From the NCBI GenBank assembly GCA_026770585.1, contig MU647063.1, forward strand, positions 7,144-36,180: a DNA stretch of 29,037 nt. Direction: 5' to 3'. A program made the translations under genes and the position numbers. Shown here one piece after another: positions 19,701 to 26,284 of the stretch (position 1 is its first letter; every line of letters starts with the position of its first letter). The notes below the pieces were generated by a model. That model did not search any database, was not told the DNA's origin, and worked only from the letters and a program-made list of their open reading frames with translations. Origin of the DNA: Baffinella frigidus (lineage: Eukaryota; Cryptophyceae; Cryptomonadales; Baffinellaceae).

Positions 19701-22333
19701 TTTAGGGTTTAGGGTTTCGGGTTTCGGGTTCAGGGTTTAGGGTTTAGGGTTCAGGGTTTAGGGTTTAGGGTTGGGGATTTCATACCCCAGCCCGCGCAGG
19801 GAGCGGTGTGTCGCGGAGAATCTCGGGCGTGACTTTCTCTGGTTTGGGGTTTCGGGGTTTGAGGTCTCGGGTTTGGGGTCTGGGGTTTGGGGTTTGGGGT
19901 TTGGGGTTCAGGGTTTGGGGTTGAGGGGTTTGGGTTGAGAGTTTGGGGTTGACGGGTTTGGGGTTGAGGGTGTGGGGTTTGATGTGTGGGTCTGATGGTT
20001 TGGGGTTGATGGTTTGGGATTTGGGGTGTGGGGTTTGGGTTTTGGGGTTTGGGTTTTGGGTTTTGGGTTTTGGGTTTTGGTGTTGAGGGTTGAGGATTTG
20101 GGGTTTGGGGTTGAGTGTTTGGGGTTGAGGGTTTGGATTTGAAGGTTTGGGGTTGAGAGTTTTGGTTTGAGGGTTTGGGGTTGAGGTTCTGGAGTTTGGT
20201 GTTTGGTGTTTGGTTGATGAGGCTGGGGTTTGGGGTTTGGGGTTTGGGGTGTGGGGTTTGAGGTTTGGGGTGTGGGGTGTGAGGTTTGGGGTTTGGGGTT
20301 GAGGATTTGGGGTTTGGAGTTCAGGGTTCGGGGTTTGAGGGGTTGGTCTTTGGTGTTGGGTGTTGAGTGTTTGGTGTTTGGTGTTTGGTGTTTGGGGTTG
20401 ATGAGGCTGGGGTTTGGGGTTTGGGGTTTGGGGTGTGGGGTTTGGGGTTTGGGGTTTGGGGTTTGGGGTTTGGGGTTTGGGGCTCAGGGCTTGGGGGTTG
20501 AGGGGTTGGTCTTTGGTGTTGGGTGTTTGGTGTTTGGTGTTTTGTGTTTGGTGTTTGGGGTTGAGGTCTCACCCGGGAAGGCGGTGGCGCTGCCGAGCGC
20601 TGATAGGAGGCGGGTGCACGCCTGCATTTAGGGTTTGGGGTTTAGGGTTTCGGGTTTAGAGCTTCGGGTTTCAGGTTTCGGGTTTCGGGTTTCGGGTTTC
20701 GGGTTTCGGGTTTCGGGTTTTGGGTTTAGGGTTTGGGTAGGAGGCGGGTGCATGCCTGCATGTCTCGAATCGAGTATTTGATGTTGAGTAGCGCAGGGTC
20801 GAACCCCCTGCAGTGAGAGAGAGAAGTTTGTTGGACACCCAGAGAAGAGACTTTTATTGAACTTATGACGTCGGACCATAAACTTAAGGCGTCCAGAGAG
20901 GGCTCGAAATTAAAACCTAAAGGACCTAAAGGACGAACTTAGACACCCATAAAGACCGAGCGCCATCGCGTGAGCCACTCCCCACAGCGGACTACAAAGG
21001 GATTCCTTGCATAACCCGGACTTTGTAAAGTCATGAACTCTGAAGAGCGTAATCCAGGCGAGCGATATCGCGCGAGCCACTAGGGTCTCGCGGTCCCAAA
21101 TAGATTTCATTTCAGATTTGGATTGGCGCTGAAGCCATTTCTCACAGGTAGAGCGTTTGCGGTAATTGTTGTCCGTTTTGAAAGTACGGTTTTCCGGTTT
21201 TACGGTTTTCATTTGCCCCCCCCCCGATTCATTTGTACCAGAGAAGTGTCCATTTAAAACATTCAACGACCTTTACAACATTTTAAAAAACCGGAAAACC
21301 GGAAAACCGTACTTTCAAAACGGACAACAATTACCGCAAACGCTCGAGGGGTTTGAAATACCTGGTTGTGTGCCAGGATTTTTTTAGATGGACACCTTCC
21401 GAAAAAAAATCTATTCTGTGCTGGGACTGGAGTGGCCGTCACCTTTAATATCATAGAGTCTAAGAAGCACTTAGTTCGAGCCCTCTCAGGACGCCTTTGA
21501 AGTTTATGGTCCGACGTCATAAGTTCAATAAAAGCCTCCCCTGGCCATCACCTACAGTCGACGGCGATGACGCCCAGCATGAGCGCGCACACGGTCGGGT
21601 CCTCCAAGGCCTCGTTTGGCATCAGCTCCGCGAGGAGCGAGCAGGTGGATCCCGCCGCCGCGTCGATCACGCGCAGGGGGGAGGAGAGGGTGGAGGCGGC
21701 GCGCTCGTCGTTGTGGTGGTCCACAACAGCGGCGACCGTTGTCCTAGCCCCGAGCGTCCCCGCCACCTCGACAGCCACCTTGTTGTGGTCTGTGAGGGCG
21801 ACCCCGATCCCCGGCCAGCGCCCCAGCGCCTCTGGCGTCAGCTCGCCCCAGTGGAGAAGGTTGGTGGGGGCTGCGTCAGCGCCGCACGGCAGGCCCGAGT
21901 GCGCGAACAAGAGCGCGGCATCCTGCCGCAGCTTGAAGTCTTGCCGCGGGAACGACGCCGCGGGAAGGTACCGTTGTCCCGGAGTGTCGAGCCAGTAGCT
22001 GAGTGCCATTGCGGAGACCACGCTGTCAAGGTCCCCGGCGTCGTTGCCCACAGCCACAACACAGTCCTCCCCCGCCCTCGGCCCCGCCAAGAACGCCCCC
22101 ATCACCTCCTCCAGCCACGGCTGGAGCGCCGCCCGCTTGCCAACGACAGCCCCAGCGCCCCGCGCCGACGAAGCAGCTGTTTGTCCATTCATTGCCAACG
22201 ACGGCAGCTGGTGCTTGGAGCGGAATGTGTTGCTGGGCAGAGGATGCAGCGACGATTGGAATGCGCGTGCGGGAGTGATGAGGAGAGCGGAAGAGAGGCA
22301 GGCGATCAGGAGCCCCCCTTTGCTGACCGACAT
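16639..22333 (-). CDS. Gene A: DHH-DHHA2 phosphoesterase, Ppx1/PRUNE family, probably plastid-targeted
   Basis: Nine minus-strand exons (22333-21552, 20807-20756, 20621-20573, 19838-19786, 19417-19370, 18467-18408, 17838-17743, 17327-17297, 16958-16894) keep one frame across all eight joins, about 410 codons. Exon 1 has a signal peptide, a Phe-led transit region and the catalytic motifs: GNDAGDLDS (residues 96-104), TDHN (181-184), DHH (205-207) and LGVIAVD (253-259), the metal-binding set of exopolyphosphatase Ppx1 and PRUNE. Later exons give CDVLLE-ARYDVAARTPSELL then RLDYK, the DHHA2 helix of the form L-L-R-x-D-x-K, then VVGVAAVCIS and AAAER-GVDVLFAM, matching the DHHA2 strand. The predicted role is hydrolysis of short polyphosphate or related phosphoanhydrides, probably in the plastid. 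The final exon or exons are uncertain; 13064-13412 is a candidate. Introns are heptamer arrays except intron 1, which is a fold-back element. Confidence 0.85.
16894..16958 (-). CDS. Gene A exon 9, copy a
   Basis: Minus strand: acceptor CCTCCATCAG| at 16959, two bases completing Gly from exon 8, then VDVLFAMTAEDLQDAEQRKS and L. It matches the DHHA2 strand of Ppx1 (ERGLDVLVLLT type). Beyond it the frame reads NRLVQTVAN and stops at a TAA near 16864; no clear donor is seen. Confidence 0.65.
16968..17292. repeat. TTTAGGG array with assembly gap
   Basis: Near-pure TTTAGGG on the plus strand on both sides of 35 N at 17099-17133. It fills the intron between gene A exons 8 and 9. The true length is unknown. 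Confidence 0.95.
17297..17327 (-). CDS. Gene A exon 8 (31 nt)
   Basis: Minus strand: acceptor CACCAAATCAG| at 17328, 10 codons plus 1 nt reading EALSLAAAER, donor GAG|GTAAAC at 17296, which runs straight into CCTAAACCC. AAAER-G joins exon 9 to give the AERGVDVL pattern of DHHA2. Confidence 0.75.
17395..17742. repeat. Heptamer array, TTTAGGG changing to TTTCGGG
   Basis: The 17590-17732 part is nearly pure TTTCGGG (about 18 copies). It fills the intron between gene A exons 7 and 8. Confidence 0.95.
17743..17838 (-). CDS. Gene A exon 7 (96 nt)
   Basis: Minus strand: acceptor TACAAGCAG| at 17839, 32 codons reading ATSEGGRVVGVAAVCISAPE then LLARANGPAGLE, donor GAG|GTGCTC at 17742. VVGVAAVCIS matches the DHHA2 strand of the type K-I-G-I-S-S-I in yeast Ppx1. 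The last 15 intron bases copy the end of exon 6. Confidence 0.8.
17839..18407. repeat. Intron 6 of gene A: degenerate copies of the exon 6 end
   Basis: CTGCTTGTAGTCGAG at 17839-17853 and CCTGTTTGTAATCGAGGC at about 18007 are copies of CCTGTTTGTAGTCGAGGC at the exon 6 end (18407-18424). Weaker copies recur every 40-60 bp to 18270, and 18245-18290 copies a longer part of exon 6 (GTPSEVRRLDDN on the minus strand). 18313-18358 is a copy of the dispersed TCAAGTTGACATG / CCCGTCACCTTTGGA repeat. Confidence 0.7.
18408..18467 (-). CDS. Gene A exon 6 (60 nt)
   Basis: Minus strand: acceptor GTGGGCAG| at 18468, 20 codons reading ARYDVAARTPSELLRLDYKQ, donor CAG|GTCCAA at 18407. With the end of exon 5 it gives the DHHA2 pattern A-K-F-D-V-S-x-L-T-x-x-x-L-L-R-x-D-Y-K known from PRUNE and Ppx1. 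Confidence 0.85.
18468..19152. repeat. Intron 5 of gene A, distal part: exon 6 copies, 19-bp satellite, palindrome
   Basis: 18530-18575 has CCTACGGTAGGCAACGCCGT of the shared core. 18605-18660 and 19105-19135 are decayed minus-strand copies of exon 6 (VASRTLSEDL, NVASRTPSELV). 18718-18812 is a 19-bp tandem repeat TCGCCACTTAAGGGATGAC, six copies. 18885-18998 is an inverted repeat with GGTTTTATTCTGGCTCGT arms. No other gene is seen. Confidence 0.7.
19153..19369. repeat. TTTAGGG / TTTGGGG heptamer array
   Basis: Plus-strand TTTGGGG dominates at 19205-19320 and TTTAGGG at the edges. It touches the donor of gene A exon 5, so the donor reads GTTACCCTAAACCC. Confidence 0.95.
19370..19417 (-). CDS. 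Gene A exon 5 (48 nt)
   Basis: Minus strand: acceptor CCTTTCTAG| at 19418, 16 codons reading VQGAKSMRELCDVLLE, donor GAG|GTTACC at 19369. Phase 0 at both ends. The helix MRELCDVLLEA precedes the DHHA2 helix as in PRUNE proteins. Confidence 0.8.
19418..19785. repeat. Intron 4 of gene A: TTTAGGG array and a core fragment
   Basis: 19598-19775 is TTTAGGG with TGTAGGG and TTTCGGG variants. 19540-19600 carries CATACCGTAGCAACCTACGA and TAGGTTGAGGCCGAAAT, words also found in the composite element at 14405-14966. Confidence 0.85.
19786..19838 (-). CDS. Gene A exon 4 (53 nt)
   Basis: Minus strand: acceptor CCCCAAACCAG| at 19839, two bases completing Glu, then KVTPEILRDTPLPARAG, donor GGG|GTATGA at 19785. 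Phase fits exons 3 and 5 exactly. Confidence 0.75.
19843..20572. repeat. TTTGGGG heptamer array (730 bp)
   Basis: Mostly TTTGGGG with TTGAGGG, TTTTGGG and TTTGGTG variants. The 20222-20330 and 20402-20510 parts are near-identical higher-order copies (GATGAGGCTGGGGTTTGGGG). It fills intron 3 of gene A. The long Gly/Val/Trp/Phe-rich frames here are artefacts of the repeat. Confidence 0.95.
20573..20621 (-). CDS. Gene A exon 3 (49 nt)
   Basis: Minus strand: acceptor CCTAAATGCAG| at 20622, 16 codons plus 1 nt reading ACTRLLSALGSATAFP, donor CCCGG|GTGAGA at 20572. Its first 18 bases recur just beyond the end of exon 2, see findings. Confidence 0.8.
20622..20755. repeat. Intron 2 of gene A: TTTCGGG array between copies of exon 3 start
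   Basis: 134 bp. A 24-bp direct repeat, TAGGAGGCGGGTGCACGCCT plus GCAT, occurs at 20604-20627 and, with one change, at 20738-20761. Between are TTTAGGG and TTTCGGG heptamers. The only donor that keeps the frame is CAG|GCATGC, so this would be a GC-AG intron. Confidence 0.8.
20756..20807 (-). CDS. Gene A exon 2 (52 nt)
   Basis: Minus strand: acceptor TCTCACTGCAG| at 20808, one base completing Arg, then GFDPALLNIKYSIRDMQ. The frame joins exon 1 (IAVDC) and exon 3 (ACTRLL). In Ppx1/PRUNE this is the segment right after the fourth metal-binding Asp. Confidence 0.8.
20851..21534. mobile_element. 684-bp nested fold-back element forming intron 1 of gene A
   Basis: The ends CTTTTATTGAACTTATGACG with TCGGACCATAAACTT (20851-20907) pair with 21477-21534. 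Inside, arms 21152-21208 and about 21289-21344 (AGCGTTTGCGGTAATTGTTG, GTCCGTTTTGAAAGTACGG) form a second, nearly perfect palindrome around a C9 loop. The element makes up 684 of about 744 bases between exons 1 and 2. No transposase is encoded. Confidence 0.85.
21552..22333 (-). CDS. Gene A exon 1: targeting peptide and DHH domain
   Basis: I choose the ATG at 22333 over the one at 22378, because it starts a clean signal peptide, MSVSKGGLLIACLSSALLIT, with predicted cleavage ARA|FQ; the Phe after cleavage is typical for red-type secondary plastid targeting. About 45 residues of Ser/Arg-rich, acid-poor sequence follow, then the DHH domain with motifs at 96-104, 181-184, 205-207, GSTCSLLAE at 228-236 and LGVIAVD at 253-259. 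The exon ends TGTAG|GTGATG at 21551 in phase 2. GC-rich codon use contrasts with the repeats around it. The long plus-strand frame opposite is a shadow. Confidence 0.9.
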
Positions 22334-23150
22334 TTCCCTGCAGCTAGCTTGGAGCCATTCCCAGATTTTGCCTGTCAATCATCGTCGCGCGGGATGGAGA
22401 ACGGACGCAAGCGTAAGGGCATGGAATCAGACTTCAGCCAGAGATGCAGTCAAGAAACGGTTACCATCAGAGCAGGCAAAGGGCGCGGTATGGATCATAC
22501 CTTCACGGCGTTCACCCAGGTGAACCTCGGGCTACTGTTCAGTCAGGCTCCTCTGACGTGCTGGCAGCGTTAAACATCCCGCACAGAAAGCCGAGCTCAG
22601 CTGCGTGCTAGGTTGCACGGGTGCAAGAGTAGTCCTGCCAGCTGCACGCGCACTGGTGCACAACTTGCAAAGCGCGCTTCACTGTTGGAACTCTCGGGAG
22701 CTGATCAATTTGGCGTCTGGTGCAGGAGGAGGGCAGCGGTAGCGGCTATCTCGAGCACTGCACACGACGCAACATCACTGCCGCCACCACCTTCACGTGA
22801 GTCCCGTTCCCGGAGTCTTCATTTCCCCCCTTACCTTCTCTGAACTTTACCTTCTCTGAACTTTTTCTGCGCGGCTGGCAGGGAGGAAGGAACGAAGTTT
22901 CTCAAACAATTCGCCTCGCCAACGGTTGCCAAGGCAAGCAATCCTTGGCAAGTGTTTGATCTACCCAATTTTGAAATCTTTAAAGTCGTTTGTGCGAGGT
23001 GATTTACCACAAGTCCCTGTTCATAGGTGAAACGGGCGAGGGAGACACGCTCTGGGCAGCTTCAGCTCACTCTTCTCATTCCGGTGATCATCCCGTGCGT
23101 GTGGGTGAAAAGTAAAAAGTAGGGGAACAGTCCAGAAATCCAGGCACCAC
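22334..23150. promoter_or_regulatory. Probable upstream region of gene A, no gene assigned
   Basis: It lies 5 prime of gene A. A strong donor-like CAC|GTGAGT at 22797-22802 follows open plus-strand sequence, so the first exon of a divergent gene is possible, but no convincing ATG is seen. TTACCTTCTCTGAACTTT is repeated in tandem at 22832-22866. No promoter motif can be named. Confidence 0.35.
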
Positions 23151-23318
23151 GACACAACGGGCTACGGAGGGATTTTGATCCTTGGTGGCTCAGCCACCAA
23201 TAATCGGTTAGGATCGGCATAGAAAACCCCACATGTCCCTACGGATTGCCTACCGCAGGGTCCTATGGACGATCACGTATGGGTTATTCACAAAATTTCT
23301 TCGTAGTCTGATGTGTGG
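23151..23318. mobile_element. MITE-like element, family CACACAG-CTACGAAGG, copy 3
   Basis: Left GACACAACGGGCTACGGAGG, right complement of CCACACATCAGACTACGAAG, with TGCCTACCGCAGGGTCCTA inside. It carries an extra hairpin TTGGTGGCTCAGCCACCAA. More diverged than copies 1 and 2. Confidence 0.75.
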
Positions 23319-23390
23319 AGCAACCTTCCAACCGCGCGTTTTTTTTAACCTGGGAGCGATCAGACACGCTGATCGCTGAATCCTCATAGG

Positions 23391-23535
23391 CGGGACGACT
23401 CAATTCAAACCGCGTTTTTTGCTATCTTGGGATGGGTTTCTCCTATATTAAAACTATGTCGAAGCTAACATAGAAAAATAAGAGAGACACCACCCTTAAG
23501 ATAGCATAAAAGGCGGTTTAAATTGAGTCGTCCCG
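23391..23535. mobile_element. 145-bp TIR element, family CTATCTTAG
   Basis: CGGGACGACTCAATTCAAAC and its complement at 23516-23535 form TIRs of about 35 bp that continue through GCTATCTT / AAGATAGC. Related to 13452-13617. An independent dyad AGCGATCAG-ACACG-CTGATCGCT lies at about 23355-23377. Confidence 0.8.
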
Positions 23536-23643
23536 GACACTAATCCGAGCACTGGAATAACAGGGCCCTCCCGGAGCTCTCCTGAACCTTTTCGGAGCAA
23601 TAACGGCGAAACCTCTTTAATAAATTCAGTAATCAGTAATCAG

Positions 23644-23707
23644 GGGCGGACTACGGGGTGGTGGAAAACAAGGTGGCGGGCATCATTGTGAAGTGCCTGG
23701 AGGAGAG
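23644..23707 (+). CDS. Candidate plus-strand exon, unidentified
   Basis: AGTAATCAG| acceptor, then 64 nt reading ADYGVVENKVAGIIVKCLEE, and GAG|GTGTGT as a possible donor; the frame stays open to about 23740. 40 bp later a CCCTAAA/CCACAAA array begins, in the same sense-strand orientation as the introns of genes A and B. After the array GAG|GTCGCATGCATC opens another possible exon (VACILRGDATGAAVPVT, 23859-23910). I do not recognise the protein. Confidence 0.4.
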
Positions 23708-23744
23708 GTGTGTCAGCGACAAAGTCGTTGCCCCGCAACCACCC

Positions 23745-23842
23745 ACCCTAAACCCTAAACCCTAAACCACAAACCACAAACCACAAACTGCAAACTGCAA
23801 ACCACAAACTGCAAACCGCAAACCGCAAACCGCAAACCACAC
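23745..23842. repeat. CCCTAAA to CCGCAAA heptamer array on plus strand
   Basis: CCCTAAACC then about 11 units of CCACAAA, CTGCAAA and CCGCAAA. It is C-rich on the plus strand, opposite to the arrays in genes A and B, in line with a plus-strand host gene. Confidence 0.9.
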
Positions 23843-23910
23843 GCCCCTTGCGTGGAGGTCGCATGCATCTTGCGGGGCGATGCGACGGGAGCCGCGGTGC
23901 CAGTCACCGT

Positions 23911-24440
23911 TTTTTGAAGGACGTGTCTCGCGAGGGACACACTGCGGTTCGGGCACGGTTCGGGCACGGAAAACTTCACCGGAATCAGAAACGCAACGCT
24001 TCATGTCGCGACGTTTGACTAGAAGAGTTCTTTTCATTTTGCAGCAGGTTATGGGGTTGTTTTATTTTCACTGTTCAAAACTAGAGGAGCACAAATTTAC
24101 GGGAATGCTGCTGAAATTATATTTGCTCGATTGCCAATTCGCACCGCTTGGTAAAGTGATGGCTGCACAAAATTGGTTGTAGCAACGAAATTCCCCGTAC
24201 TTACCTTGGGGTTTAAATGGATTTCGAACATTTCCACGTAGGTAGATACGATTTTTTCAAATTTCAGGGTGGCGGTTCTAGGGCGTCAACAAGAGGCTAT
24301 CCAGGCACCCAGTATAAAAGGAATTTGAATTGTGTATTAATTTCCAAATGTTTGGTCATGACCCCCCTATTTCATCCGTGGGGGACATGACAATTCAAGG
24401 CGGTTTTCCCTGACTAACCCGTCACATCTCGCCGGAGGAC
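23911..24440. other. Unassigned sequence
   Basis: Includes the short direct repeat GGTTCGGGCAC twice at 23944-23966 and AT-rich sequence to 24380. A plus-strand frame at 23880-24180 has no recognisable features. I see no gene. Confidence 0.3.
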
Positions 24441-24965
24441 CGCTCGGCGGGGACTGACGCGCGTGGTTGTTGACGCGCGTGGGTGCTGATGTGTGTGACG
24501 TGTGTCGGTTCTAACGGGGGTGCGTGTTGACACGCTTGATTGCTGTTGCGCGTGAATACTAATGCGGGTGAGCGCTGTTGCGGTGCAACGCGGGTGGGTG
24601 CTAACGCGGGTGGGCACTGACGCGGGAGGATGCCAACGCCGATGGGTGCTAACACTTGTTTTGGTGACTTGTTGTTGTTGTGTCTGACGCTTGGATTGCC
24701 CTTGATTCTGCTGACTTCCGTACATGGGGGGAAACCTCTACTCATTAACTGAGCATCCACGGTTCTCTCTCCCTCAACTTTGCTGACTTCCGTACATTGG
24801 GGGAAACCTCTACATTTGCTTGGTTTGGCATCTGAGGTATCCGTGGTTGGAGCTCCTATGAGCCTAACGATGGGATACCATACGGGCCTTCAGCCGACTT
24901 ACTTTATCCTGAGTGTGTGTGTGTTCAGAATCCGTCGTGGAACGCTGTCACATGCCCGATGAGGA
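24441..24965. repeat. 16-bp minisatellite TGACGCGCGTGGGTGC, then a direct repeat
   Basis: 24455-24655 has about 12 degenerate units of TGACGCGCGTGGGTGC. 24708-24736 and 24779-24807 are copies of GCTGACTTCCGTACATNGGG followed by GGAAACCTCTAC. No gene is supported from here to 24965. Confidence 0.75.
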
Positions 24966-25167
24966 TACCCTTTAGCCGGTTTCTGCTGCGATCCTCTGTA
25001 CAGGGAGGCTTGATGTGATCCGAAAGGAATCATGGCCTTTCTACAGAACAAGTTCCGGTGTCCGCCTATGTTGGGAGCTCGAAGAACCTGCAGGACCAAA
25101 AGGATGAAAATTACTACACATGTTAATGTTTGGACTTTTGAATTGGGTGCTCGATCAGCCTCGTGTG
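24966..25167. mobile_element. Element of family TAGGCGGACACCGGAAC
   Basis: 24966-25106 is the reverse complement of 11519-11658 at about 85 percent identity. It then has GAAAATTACTACACATGTT (shared core) and ends GATCAGCCTCGTGTGG at 25167, as the 11400-11960 mosaic does at about 11777. Confidence 0.75.
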
Positions 25168-25281
25168 GTTGTCATCGAGGCACGTACAGGGTGCGACAGT
25201 TGAAGGGTTGGGGACGAGTGTGTTTTCGGATCGACTGATGGGCAGGATGCTTGGGCGCTGACCGCCTCCACTGCGCCGCAG

Positions 25282-25527
25282 GGCGGACGGACGCCGCTGC
25301 AGCTCGCCTTGGACGGGGGCCGAGAGAGTGTGGCGAAGATGCTGCGCGAGGCTGGCGCGCGTGAACAGCCCTCAACCACTGTTGTCTCAGGGGCGAGAAG
25401 CACAGTGAACATGAAGGGTGAAAACACGCGCGGGCGTTACAAAGAGCGTGGCCGTGACCTCGCTCTGCAGCTTCGCGTCTTCTTCTTCTTTATTACACTC
25501 GATACAGGTCCTAGAAAGGCCCTTTAG
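25282..25527 (+). CDS. Ankyrin-repeat exon (fragment)
   Basis: After a possible acceptor GCGCCGCAG| the plus strand reads GGRTPLQLALDGGRESVAKM then LREAGARE, a full ankyrin repeat pattern (G-x-TPL-x-LA...G...V..LL..GA). The frame goes on through a low-complexity basic tail to a TAG at 25525-25527. Only one repeat is visible, so this is the end of a larger gene or a fragment. There is no start codon of its own. Confidence 0.5.
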   Translation, partial: GGRTPLQLALDGGRESVAKMLREAGAREQPSTTVVSGARSTVNMKGENTRGRYKERGRDLALQLRVFFFFITLDTGPRKAL

Positions 25528-25889
25528 CCTTGAGTTGAGTGATACAATGTCTATGAGCCTCAAGAACGAGCCCCTCTCGGACTGCCACACTGTCCGTGGC
25601 ATGCACCTACTGTAGGCTCCTGTGGCACACCGGTGGTGGTACCCTGTACACCTGTAAAGCACTTTCACCCCGGGGGCGCAGCGTCTTCCACCCCGGTGGC
25701 ACAGCGCGGTGGCGCAGCGCTGAGACTCTCCACCTTGTGTGCGTTCGCAAGAGCGGCCCTCGTGTGGCACCCCGGGGCGGGAGGGGGGTGACTTGGCGCC
25801 GCGAAGTCTCGGGAGTGTTTCTAGCGCGGGTGCTTTCTCTTCAGACTGGCCCTTTGTTCAGGATATTATCGGCCACTCCCTCATGCAAA
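25528..25889. other. Unassigned sequence
   Basis: GC-rich with short repeats of CACCCCGG-GGCGCAGCG at 25667-25720. Both strands have frames of about 110-130 codons without family features. No call. Confidence 0.3.
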
Positions 25890-26080
25890 CCACTTGAGAA
25901 TGCTAGAGGGGCCTATTTACATGTGGGGTTGTAAATATTTGTACCAGGATAAGGTAAAGTAACTTCCTGACTGTGCAATTTGAGCAGAGTCACTTGACCA
26001 TTCAACGAAAGTTACTACACAAATGCCCTCTTTTAAAAGCACGTCGGTTTTAGATAGGCCCCTCTAGCATCCTCGTGTGG
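25890..26080. mobile_element. MITE-like element, family GCTAGAGGGGCC, copy 2
   Basis: ACCACTTGAGAATGCTAGAG to CTCTAGCATCCTCGTGTGG. Its first 70 bp match copy 1 closely; the middle differs and contains GAAAGTTACTACACAAATGC, the shared core. 191 bp. Confidence 0.8.
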
Positions 26081-26163
26081 AAAGTCGTTTCTGGGCCAGT
26101 GTGGTTTTCGGCTCTGTACCTCTCAATAAATGATTTGAAGACGTCTGTGCGAGCTGCTGCGGG

Positions 26164-26284
26164 TACAGGGGTACCTCGTTCATAAGAAACTGCCCCCCCC
26201 CTAGGACCACCATAGGACCCTAGGCATAGGCCTACTGTAGGGTCCTAGGGGGGCGCGATTTCTTATGAGCGAGGTACCGCTGTA
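26164..26284. mobile_element. Fold-back element family TACAGGGGTACCTCGCTCAT, copy 4
   Basis: TACAGGGGTACCTCGTTCAT to its complement ending GGTACCGCTGTA, centre TAGGACCACCATAGGACCCT. 121 bp. Confidence 0.85.

Noticed and set aside
20230-20659. Gly/Phe/Trp/Val-rich protein of about 130 residues
   Set aside because: It is a translation of TTTGGGG units inside intron 3 of gene A.
16968-20735. A true chromosome end
   Set aside because: The heptamers are intercalated with exons in one frame, include many variant units and continue on both sides into other sequence, so they are interstitial.
21497-22573. 358-codon plus-strand frame, the longest in the window
   Set aside because: It lies opposite gene A exon 1, is Arg/Pro/Ala-rich as expected for the antisense of a GC-rich exon, and runs into the fold-back element.
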